From the NCBI GenBank assembly GCA_018659505.1, contig JABJMI010000221.1, positions 1 through 5,558 on the forward strand: a stretch of 5,558 nucleotides of DNA, read 5' to 3'. The DNA is from Planctomicrobium sp. GTDB taxonomy: Bacteria; Planctomycetota; Planctomycetia; Planctomycetales; Planctomycetaceae. Below, piece by piece: positions 1-5,558 of this stretch. Every line of letters starts with the position of its first letter. Positions within the stretch are counted from its first letter, which is position 1. Made by a program: the position numbers and the translations under genes. The notes beneath the pieces were generated by a model that made no database searches, was not told the origin of the DNA, and saw only the letters and a list, made by a program, of their open reading frames with translations.

Positions 1-744
1 GATAGCGGTCTCTTTGTCTTCAACAAACTGGATTGATTCAATGACTCCTCCATCACGAGGGACTGTGCCTAATAGTATGGAGGAATTCGCTTCATAAATT
101 TGATGCGGAAGTTTTTCTTGTCCGGCTCGAACTAATTCATTACCAGTGACGAGGATTCTAACGCGAGGCTGTCGGCGAACCTTCACCTCGTCATTTCCAA
201 TTGAAGCAATCACTGCCACATCTTGCGGTCGCAACCGCCGACCTGGTTGCAGAATCGTTGAACCTGCCTTGATGTCCTCTCCGACTCGCCCGATATGCTT
301 ATCTTGCCCAACGGTAGTAGTGACAAGAACCTCTTCGCCATCAGCAGTTGTATACTCAACAGGCACGACCGCGTTTGCTCCCTGCGGAAGTGGAGCGCCG
401 GTCATAATTCGGACCGCTTGGCTCTTCGCAAGCACTCGTGCATAGCCGGCGCCTGGCATTGATTGACCGATGATCGATAGTCGAATCGGGTTGTATTCGC
501 TGGCTCCCGTTGTTTCATCAGCGAGAACCGCATAACCGTCCATCGCAGAACGATCAAAGCCCGGAACATCAATTTGAGAAATGACAGGGCTTGCCAGACA
601 TCTTCCGTAGCTCTGTTCGATTGGGATTGTTTCGACATCTGTCGAAACGGCTTCCAAAAACGAATCTAACCACGTCCAGGCTTCGCTAACCGTTGAGCGA
701 TTCCTGAATCCCGACATCCGAACGTCTCGAGGTGGATTTGTCAC
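1..744 (-). CDS. moeA: Molybdopterin molybdenumtransferase MoeA (N-terminal 248 residues; C-terminus beyond left edge)
   Basis: MoeA inserts molybdate into adenylylated molybdopterin in the cytoplasm, the last common step of molybdenum cofactor synthesis. Translating the minus strand gives the family signature PGFDRSAMDGYA (residues 61-72), then RIMTGAPLPQGANAVV (112-127), GEDIKAG (155-161), LRPQDVAVIASIG (171-183), and the start of the molybdopterin-binding domain, RILVTGNEL (196-204). Residues shown to matter in E. coli MoeA (D59, T100, D142, E188) align with D69, T115, D157 and E203 here, so the visible part looks active. The family is usually about 400 residues; roughly the last 150 (rest of domain III and domain IV) lie outside the window. 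I chose the GTG at 744 because AAGGA sits 6 bases upstream; the ATG at 717 lacks a good ribosome site. It is transcribed away from the pilus genes, with no sign of a shared function. The family call is very secure; the exact start is less so. Confidence 0.96.
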   Translation of the reverse strand, partial: MTNPPRDVRMSGFRNRSTVSEAWTWLDSFLEAVSTDVETIPIEQSYGRCLASPVISQIDVPGFDRSAMDGYAVLADETTGASEYNPIRLSIIGQSMPGAGYARVLAKSQAVRIMTGAPLPQGANAVVPVEYTTADGEEVLVTTTVGQDKHIGRVGEDIKAGSTILQPGRRLRPQDVAVIASIGNDEVKVRRQPRVRILVTGNELVRAGQEKLPHQIYEANSSILLGTVPRDGGVIESIQFVEDKETAI

Positions 745-750
745 CAATTT

Positions 751-755
751 TCCTT
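751..755 (-). promoter_or_regulatory. Ribosome binding site of moeA
   Basis: On the minus strand AAGGA (within GGAAAAGGA) lies 6 bases before the GTG at 744. This supports GTG rather than the downstream ATG at 717 as the start. An in-frame stop lies a short way upstream, so little N-terminal extension is possible. Confidence 0.55.
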
Positions 756-799
756 TTCCATCACTTCTTCTGAATCTCTGAACTCCAGACACTCAACTC

Positions 800-828
800 T
801 TAACACAAATTTGATTAAGCTCTACTTT
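800..828 (+). promoter_or_regulatory. Possible promoter in the divergent intergenic region
   Basis: TTAACA at 800-805 (5 of 6 to the sigma70 -35 consensus) and TACTTT at 823-828 (weak -10) are 17 bases apart. This would start transcription near 835, about 50 bases before the ATG at 885. The -10 is poor and planctomycete promoters are not well defined, so this is only a candidate. The whole 745-884 gap must hold the control signals for both divergent genes. A perfect TATAAT at 881-886 overlaps the ATG at 885 but has no matching -35. Confidence 0.22.
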
Positions 829-884
829 AGCATTTGAAGGGGACCAATCTTTTCGGCATCCGTAATACGAACGAGTCATATATA

Positions 885-1310
885 ATGGACAAGACTGAAC
901 CTGCTCATAGCGATTTGCAGACTCAAATACTTACTGAAATCAACTCCATCATTTCGGACTCCGAAGTGAATGGCAAGCCATTGGAAGTCGATCCCGCTCG
1001 CGGTCGCCTCTTTGAACTCTTTGTTTCAGCAGAGGCAGCTGGCTGCGTCGGAGACGATGCCGATCCTGATTTGTCCGCTGACGGAATTTGTCAGTCGTTG
1101 TCATCTCAATGGGGATTACAAGAAGCTGCCCAAGCATCTGTTGCCAATCAAACGCGCCTCGACCAGGACCAACTTGGCAAAATGCGGAATTTATGGTCCG
1201 TCATGAGAATGTGGATGGAATGGACATACGCATGGGAAAGATGGGCGGAATTCCACAAAGAACCGGCAGCATCGACAAAATCAGACGATGGCTCATCAGA
1301 ATCGAATTGA
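885..1310 (+). CDS. Hypothetical protein, 141 residues, Trp-rich C-terminal helix
   Basis: I do not recognise a family. The frame is open from 834 (TTG), but the first ATG, at 885, is the more natural start; neither has a clear ribosome site. From the ATG the protein is 141 residues, acidic, with no signal peptide or membrane segment, so probably cytoplasmic. It reads as mostly helical: residues 10-25, an Ala/Glu-rich helix at about 37-53 (PARGRLFELFVSAEAAGC), an Asp-rich loop at 57-65, and a helix at 96-125. That last helix carries five Trp in 17 residues (104, 110, 113, 117, 120). The final 15 residues are polar and likely disordered. It lies 445 bases ahead of the pilM-like gene on the same strand, but the gap and the hairpin in it argue against simple translational coupling. 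Codon use and protein-like composition favour a real gene over the overlapping frames. Confidence 0.7.
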   Translation: MDKTEPAHSDLQTQILTEINSIISDSEVNGKPLEVDPARGRLFELFVSAEAAGCVGDDADPDLSADGICQSLSSQWGLQEAAQASVANQTRLDQDQLGKMRNLWSVMRMWMEWTYAWERWAEFHKEPAASTKSDDGSSESN

Positions 1311-1467
1311 GAACAGCGATCATGCTGCTTAATCAGGTTGTAGTTGAAACAGCGATCGAGAATTTTAGGCGAATTTTCGGAAACTTTTCGACAATGAAGT
1401 CGTCTAATTGGTAGTCTGATCCATTGTGACGCTGTTTTCCAACCGAGAATGATCGAAGAAAGCAGCG

Positions 1468-1496
1468 ATCCGCACTGTTGGACTACAGTGTCGGAT
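1468..1496 (+). terminator. Hairpin with 11-bp stem, possible terminator or leader structure
   Basis: ATCCG plus CACTGT pair with ACAGTG plus CGGAT around a 6-base loop (TGGACT), with a single bulged T at 1491. It is the strongest fold I found in the window. It lies 158 bases after the stop of the upstream gene and 260 before the pilM-like start. The 3' side continues TTTAC rather than a real T tract, so a classic intrinsic terminator is doubtful. A processing site, attenuator or transcript-stabilising hairpin is equally possible. Confidence 0.4.
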
Positions 1497-1630
1497 TTAC
1501 TGAAATTGATGGAGACTCCTTTGCGAGTTTTATCAATTTCATCTAAATTATTACTGATCAATCATTTCAGTTCGATTCAGAACAACCTGTTTGAGCAGCC
1601 AATTTGGTTTCTGATTATTGATTTCCGTGG

Positions 1631-1645
1631 TAGTTCAACGAACTA
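1631..1645. promoter_or_regulatory. Perfect 6-bp inverted repeat, operator-like
   Basis: TAGTTC-AAC-GAACTA is a perfect 6-3-6 dyad, 110 bases upstream of the pilM-like ATG and just downstream of a TTGATT (1618-1623). Its size and position would suit a repressor site or a small hairpin in the leader. A dyad this short can arise by chance. Confidence 0.25.
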
Positions 1646-1696
1646 TTTAAGTATGGTTTGTCGGCTGTAAAGCGGAAAATAATCAGAAGAGAGCGG

Positions 1697-1709
1697 TTGA
1701 GCTACTCAA
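1697..1709. promoter_or_regulatory. Short 5-3-5 inverted repeat before pilM
   Basis: TTGAG-CTA-CTCAA is a perfect 5-bp dyad, 47 bases before the pilM-like start codon. It has the same arm-3-arm geometry as the dyad at 1631-1645, but the arm sequence differs. It could be chance or a small leader hairpin. Confidence 0.15.
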
Positions 1710-1755
1710 TTCATTTCAAGAATCGAACAACAATTCGTTTGTCGGAGAAGTCTCG

Positions 1756-3897
1756 ATGGCAGAAACAAAGGCCGCCTGGGGTATTGATATCGGTCAAGCA
1801 GGGCTGAAAGCTCTGAAGGTTCGTCATATCGAATCAACGGATCAAATCGTTGCTGAAGCCTTTGATTACATTCCATTCCCAAAAATTCTTTCGCAACCAG
1901 ATGCGATTCCCGAGGAATTGATTCCACAGGCGATGGAAACATTTCTCGCGAGGAACGATCTTAAAGGCGATCTAGTTTCGATCAGTGTGCCTGGTCAATC
2001 TGCGCTGGCACGCTTCATTCAATTACCTCCCGTCGAAGCAGGTAAACTTCATGAAATTGTGAAGTACGAAGCACGACAACAGATTCCATTTGCATTAGAA
2101 GATGTGATTTGGGATTACCAACCGCTGGGTGCGGGCGCTGAAGAAGGTGGCTTTCTTTTAGATGCTGAAGTTGGTCTGTTCGCGATGAAGCGAGACCAGA
2201 TTTTTCAACACATGCGACCTTATACAAACGCCAAGGTCGAGATCGAGATGATCCAGATTGCCCCGTTGGCACTGTATAACGTCGTGAGCGTCGACGAGAT
2301 GCAGATTCGAAAAGAGACGGAAGGCGATCCAAACGAGGATCACTATATTGTGATGGACATGGGTTGTGATAACACCACTCTCATGGTCACCAATGGTTAC
2401 AATGTCTGGATTCGAAATGTTCCAATCGGCGGAAATCACTTCACACGGGCATTAACGAAAGAGATGAAGCTCAGCTTCGCGAAAGCAGAGCACCTGAAGT
2501 GCAACGCGACGAAATCTCCCGACCCACGTGCAGTCTTCCAGGCATTGCGCCCCGTCTTTAATGATTACGTTTCAGAGATTCAGCGTTCGATTGGTTATTT
2601 CTCCAGCGTGAATCGCTCAGCGAAAATCGTGAAAGTGGTCGGTGTTGGAAACGGCTTCAAGCTGGCTGGTTTGCAGAAGTTCTTGCAACAGAACCTGCAA
2701 TATGAAGTCGAACGTGTTGAAACATTCAATTCACTCTCAGGCGACTCTGTTCTCAATTCGCCAATGTTCGCTGAGAACATCTTGAGTTTCGCAGTTCCTT
2801 ACGGTCTTGCCTTACAGGCACTCGGGATTTCAAGAATTCAAACAACCTTGCTGCCGCCTGAAATCGCGACAGCGCGGATGGTCAAAAAGAAGAAACCTTG
2901 GGTCGTTGCGACAGCAGCATCAATGTTACTCGGATTTTCACTGGCAACTGCCGGAAATGCTTTGTCGTATGGTAAAGTTCATACTGAAGAATTCACCAAT
3001 GCTCAGGAGAAAGCGAAAACATTTGGTGGAGAGGTCTCTTCCCTCAAGACTAATTATGACTCACAAGCTTCTGCCTATACGGCGACTGGAGAGAAACTTG
3101 CTGGTTTAATTCAAGATCGTCGTGATGTTGGCTCTTGGACTGAGCTCTACAACTCAATCTTAGATTGCTTGCCACGAGATGACGAGAATGCGGATACCCC
3201 ACCAGAAGATATTAACTTACGAAATAGAATTTCACTGACAAGCTTCACCACTGACAAGGTCGCTGATCTCGGAAGTTGGTACGAAGGACTTGATACGCAA
3301 GTCAAAGAATTTATGACAGCCGAGGACAAAGAAACTGGTCCATCAGGTGAGGGTTACATCGTGACTTTGACCGGTCAGCACTGGCACCACGATCCGAAAG
3401 ATGTTGTTGAGGGACAAGGTGTCCAATATGTCGTTGCCACATTCCTACAGAATTTGAAATTGCCCATTATTCAGCGAGATGGTTATCCAGAACGTCATGT
3501 GCGGGTCATGGGGATTTCGCATCCGACAATTATCTCCTTCAACCGCGTCATTGACCGTATTAATGTCGATGGGAATCGACCATCGAGTACGGCTTCGCGA
3601 GTGAACGTCAATAATCGCCCTGGCGGATCAGATCCTAATTTTGGAACCGAAGGTTTCAGCGAATCTTCGTCCTTTAACGGACCAATGGGTCCGATGGATC
3701 CGATGGGAACCACTCGACCTGAAGATCTGAAGGAACTCAATCGAACCGATTTCACAATTGAGTTTGCCTGGAAACCCGTTCCACGCGAAGAACGAGTGCT
3801 ACCTGAAGTAGAGTCTTCAGAGGAAGTTCCGGAGGATGTTCCAGTCGAGGACACAACAGCTGAAACGCCTGCGGAACCACAAACTGAATCAGAATAA
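1756..3897 (+). CDS. pilM: Type IV pilus assembly protein PilM, apparently fused to a PilN-like membrane/periplasmic part
   Basis: A 713-residue inner-membrane protein of the pilus alignment complex. Residues 1-355 are a PilM actin-like ATPase fold: phosphate-1 loop WGIDIGQAGLKAL (8-20), the typical LPPVEAGKL...QQIPF stretch (90-112), phosphate-2 loop DMGCDNTT (201-208), VPIGGN (222-227), and an adenosine-type motif VGVGNGFKLAGL (295-306). Ordinary PilM ends about here. This protein continues with TTLLPPEI (363-370), like the PilN N-terminal motif that docks into PilM. Then come KKKK (377-380), one membrane helix (about 382-400), a helical coil (405-465), WTELYNSILDCLP (461-473) and TLTGQHWHHD...FLQNLKLPI (537-571), as in PilN. 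A final strand, DFTIEFAWKPV, is at 665-675. An N-cytoplasmic, C-periplasmic topology follows from the Lys cluster. Met/Pro/Gly repeats (642-651) and an acidic tail (684-713, net charge about -12) look disordered. GGAGAAG 5 bases before the ATG (core GGAG, 8 bases) fixes the start. The PilM assignment is secure; the PilN half is inferred from motif order. Confidence 0.92.
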   Translation: MAETKAAWGIDIGQAGLKALKVRHIESTDQIVAEAFDYIPFPKILSQPDAIPEELIPQAMETFLARNDLKGDLVSISVPGQSALARFIQLPPVEAGKLHEIVKYEARQQIPFALEDVIWDYQPLGAGAEEGGFLLDAEVGLFAMKRDQIFQHMRPYTNAKVEIEMIQIAPLALYNVVSVDEMQIRKETEGDPNEDHYIVMDMGCDNTTLMVTNGYNVWIRNVPIGGNHFTRALTKEMKLSFAKAEHLKCNATKSPDPRAVFQALRPVFNDYVSEIQRSIGYFSSVNRSAKIVKVVGVGNGFKLAGLQKFLQQNLQYEVERVETFNSLSGDSVLNSPMFAENILSFAVPYGLALQALGISRIQTTLLPPEIATARMVKKKKPWVVATAASMLLGFSLATAGNALSYGKVHTEEFTNAQEKAKTFGGEVSSLKTNYDSQASAYTATGEKLAGLIQDRRDVGSWTELYNSILDCLPRDDENADTPPEDINLRNRISLTSFTTDKVADLGSWYEGLDTQVKEFMTAEDKETGPSGEGYIVTLTGQHWHHDPKDVVEGQGVQYVVATFLQNLKLPIIQRDGYPERHVRVMGISHPTIISFNRVIDRINVDGNRPSSTASRVNVNNRPGGSDPNFGTEGFSESSSFNGPMGPMDPMGTTRPEDLKELNRTDFTIEFAWKPVPREERVLPEVESSEEVPEDVPVEDTTAETPAEPQTESE

Positions 3898-4031
3898 TTC
3901 GATAACCTCAATGAGGCATTCGTCTTCTCCGATTCGTACTTACGTTATACATTTTACGATAAATTGTCCTTGCGATAAGTTGAACTTAAACCAAGCGACA
4001 TCATGAGTGCCACCAGACACAGGTGACTGAT
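3898..4031 (+). other. 134-base gap between pilM and the PilO-like gene
   Basis: There is no terminator-like hairpin with a T tract, so the two genes are probably co-transcribed. The gap is AT-rich from about 3935 and has three copies of CGATAA (3900-3905, 3957-3962, 3973-3978) and a tight CCTCA-A-TGAGG palindrome (3906-3916). No promoter stands out. For genes whose products should act as partners this gap is longer than usual. Confidence 0.45.
4021..4026 (+). promoter_or_regulatory. Ribosome binding site of the PilO-like gene
   Basis: AGGTGA lies 5 bases before the ATG at 4032 and decides that start. The TGA of a 7-codon frame starting at 4003 sits inside this site. Confidence 0.6.
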
Positions 4032-5558
4032 ATGGATAAGCTCCAACCTATTATTAAGAATCGCTTTTGGATTCTGGCAGGACTCGTCGTGCCGCTGGCG
4101 ATGTATGGTTTTTTCTCCGCGAATAGCAAGCTTAAAGCTGCTACAACAGCAAGAGAAACTGAACTCAAAGGGGTGTTAAGCAATATTCCTGGTGGTACAA
4201 ATGACCCCAATGAAGAATACGCTGCAGGCTTGCAGAAAATTAACGATGTCTATTCGAAAACTGTTGAGGACTCCACTCTAGGAATCTGGCAGAAACAACA
4301 AGAGCGAATGACATGGCCGCCGGTTGTTGAGACATATCTTCCACGAACATTCCAAGGTGAATTCAATTACCGTGGAATCGTTGCTTATCAGGAAGCCTAC
4401 GAACGACTGATGCGCAGCTTGCAATCTCGTGTTGAACCGGTCATGCCGCTAGAGAATCCGAAAGGTGCATTGGGAACACCTGGAGTATTAGGAGTTACTG
4501 CGAGACCTAATTCTCCACAGGAACTCGCCGATGTTCCCTGGAAACAGAAGGTCATTCTGGCTGCATCAATTCCACAAGCCAACTTCGGAAGAATGCGCGC
4601 GACATCAGAAGAAGTTTGGAACGCACAAATCGACATCTGGTTGTTACGACTCCTATTCGATGCAGTCGCTCGTTTAAACGAAGACAAAGATTCAGCCACT
4701 GAATCGATCCTCAGACGCATCGACGAATTACAACTCGTTGGTGGAGACGGATCACCTGTTGTGACTGGTGGTGATAGCACAGGTACAGGTGGTGGTGGAG
4801 AAGATGATATGTACATGAATGAAATGAGCTCTGATAGTGGAAATAGTGGTTTCGGAGGAGGGACGACCGGAAGTGCGACGAAAGTGCAGATTGCCTTTAG
4901 TCCTGATCAAGAATTTGGCTCTGCTGCCGATGCCTCCAGTGATGACAGTGGATCGAGTGACTCCGAAAGCTATGCCATGACTGGAATGGCGAACAGTAAC
5001 GCAATCCAGTTACGTTACATTGCCGATGAAGAAGAGAAACCTTTCCTCGAACGTGGTTTCTACATGAGCGTTATTATCATGCAGGATAAAATCCCTGATT
5101 TCTTGGTTGAACTCGCAAATTCCGAATGGCCAGTGCGAGTCACACGCTTCCATGTCGGAAAAAACCCCTATTACACAGGGGCTATCAGTTCAGAATCTCC
5201 ATACGGAAACACGTTCGGAGAGGATACATATTCATCTTCATCGGATGCGATGGAAGGTTTCTCTGGACGTGGAACTCCCAATTACGAGTCATCGAACTTA
5301 ATGGGTGGTGCTGGAGCCACAATGCCTGGCATCGAAGGAGTCGGCTCGCTGACCAATAATCTTCCTAAAATGGCTACCGATGCAATGCAGCACCCTAACC
5401 TTGTTCAACTCGATTTGTGCGGTGTCATCACGATGTTCAAGCAACCGCAGTCCATTGTTGATGCGATTGCAAATGGTCCAGGAGAGGGAAATCCTGCCCT
5501 TGATGAGGGTGCAGAAGAAATGGTCCCCGAAGATGCAAATGCGGAAACAACTGAAGAA
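4032..5558 (+). CDS. Membrane-anchored PilO-like protein of the pilus platform, enlarged (first 509 residues; C-terminus beyond right edge)
   Basis: The frame stays open from the ATG at 4032 to the window end. The architecture is that of PilO: a short basic cytoplasmic tail (MDKLQPIIKNR), one membrane helix (about 12-28), a helical stretch (30-105), then periplasmic domains. Segment 342-376 (GFYMSVIIMQDKIPDFLVEL through VTRFHVG) and LVQLDLCGVITMF (457-469) read as alternating strands and helices of PilO-type ferredoxin-like folds. In ordinary operons PilO follows PilN and pairs with it, and this gene follows the PilM/PilN-like gene on the same strand. PilO is usually about 200 residues; this has at least 509. 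The extra length includes a Gly/Asp/Ser stretch (about 237-320, with TGGDSTGTGGGGEDD at 245-259), a second low-complexity stretch (about 385-450), and an acidic end (EEMVPEDANAETTEE). The stretch 120-235 is helical and I do not recognise it. The PilO role is inferred from order and topology; sequence similarity is weak, so a lineage-specific platform protein is the alternative. Confidence 0.75.
   Translation, partial: MDKLQPIIKNRFWILAGLVVPLAMYGFFSANSKLKAATTARETELKGVLSNIPGGTNDPNEEYAAGLQKINDVYSKTVEDSTLGIWQKQQERMTWPPVVETYLPRTFQGEFNYRGIVAYQEAYERLMRSLQSRVEPVMPLENPKGALGTPGVLGVTARPNSPQELADVPWKQKVILAASIPQANFGRMRATSEEVWNAQIDIWLLRLLFDAVARLNEDKDSATESILRRIDELQLVGGDGSPVVTGGDSTGTGGGGEDDMYMNEMSSDSGNSGFGGGTTGSATKVQIAFSPDQEFGSAADASSDDSGSSDSESYAMTGMANSNAIQLRYIADEEEKPFLERGFYMSVIIMQDKIPDFLVELANSEWPVRVTRFHVGKNPYYTGAISSESPYGNTFGEDTYSSSSDAMEGFSGRGTPNYESSNLMGGAGATMPGIEGVGSLTNNLPKMATDAMQHPNLVQLDLCGVITMFKQPQSIVDAIANGPGEGNPALDEGAEEMVPEDANAETTEE

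Larger units (their letters stand above)
1311..1755 (+). other. 445-base region without a convincing gene; structured leader upstream of pilM
   Basis: No frame here has both a ribosome site and protein-like composition. The region holds an 11-bp hairpin at 1468-1496, two short perfect dyads at 1631-1645 and 1697-1709, and a 10-base direct repeat (AACAGCGATC at 1312-1321 and 1348-1357, with a partial copy at 1461-1470). Promoter-like pieces exist, such as TTGAGC at 1591-1596 with GATTAT at 1613-1618, and TTGATT at 1618-1623, but none is convincing. It most likely contains the 3' end of the upstream transcript and the promoter and 5' leader of the pilM-like gene. Confidence 0.5.

Noticed and set aside
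146..445. 99-codon plus-strand frame inside the left-hand gene
   Set aside because: It lies entirely antisense to the clearly recognised MoeA coding sequence.
834..884. TTG-initiated 17-residue N-terminal extension of the small unknown protein
   Set aside because: The TTG lacks an upstream ribosome site, and the extension has no conserved-looking content; the ATG at 885 is preferred.
1312..1357. Direct repeat AACAGCGATC (1312-1321, 1348-1357) with a partial copy at 1461-1470
   Set aside because: The copies are short and irregularly spaced (36 then 113 bases), so not CRISPR-like and not an obvious binding array; chance is plausible.
1148..1561. 137-codon open frame on the minus strand
   Set aside because: It overlaps most of the 3' half of the better-supported plus-strand gene, has no good ribosome site, and its translation has shadow-frame composition.
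1449..1670. 73-codon plus-strand frame in the gap before pilM
   Set aside because: It has no Shine-Dalgarno sequence, runs through the hairpin at 1468-1496, and its product shows no family features.
3900..3978. Three copies of CGATAA between the pilus genes
   Set aside because: A six-base word with uneven spacing in AT-rich DNA is not enough to claim an element.

Overview
The window carries about half of a molybdenum-cofactor gene on the minus strand. Diverging from it on the plus strand are a small uncharacterised gene and then two genes of a type IV pilus (or related type II secretion) inner-membrane platform. Base composition is moderate. The unusually long PilM-type protein, with an acidic low-complexity tail and poly-Gly/Ser/Asp linkers in its neighbour, suggests a marine planctomycete of the Planctomycetaceae/Gimesia type. 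That assignment is an inference from protein style; no rRNA or marker gene in the window settles it.

Layout. 1-744 (minus): N-terminal 248 residues of MoeA, with the C-terminus beyond the left edge. 745-884: divergent intergenic region. 885-1310 (plus): a 141-residue protein of unknown function ending in a Trp-rich helix. 1311-1755: 445 bases without a convincing gene, containing an 11-bp hairpin and two short perfect dyads. 1756-3897 (plus): a 713-residue PilM-type ATPase-fold protein that continues through a PilN-like 'LLPPEI' motif, a membrane segment and a PilN-like periplasmic part. 3898-4031: 134-base gap. 4032-5558 (plus): a membrane-anchored protein, open at the right edge, whose position and architecture match PilO but which is at least 509 residues long.

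How they fit. In standard systems PilM (cytoplasmic, actin-like) binds the N-terminal tail of PilN, and PilN pairs with PilO in the periplasm to align the pilus motor with the outer-membrane secretin. Here the PilM and PilN roles appear to lie on one polypeptide, followed by an enlarged PilO-like partner. PilP and secretin genes would be expected beyond the right edge, but nothing in the window shows them. MoeA is functionally unrelated and probably only an adjacent divergent gene.

The main points of interest are the PilM-PilN fusion, the enlarged PilO-like protein with disordered inserts, the acidic tails on both, and the structured 445-base leader before pilM.
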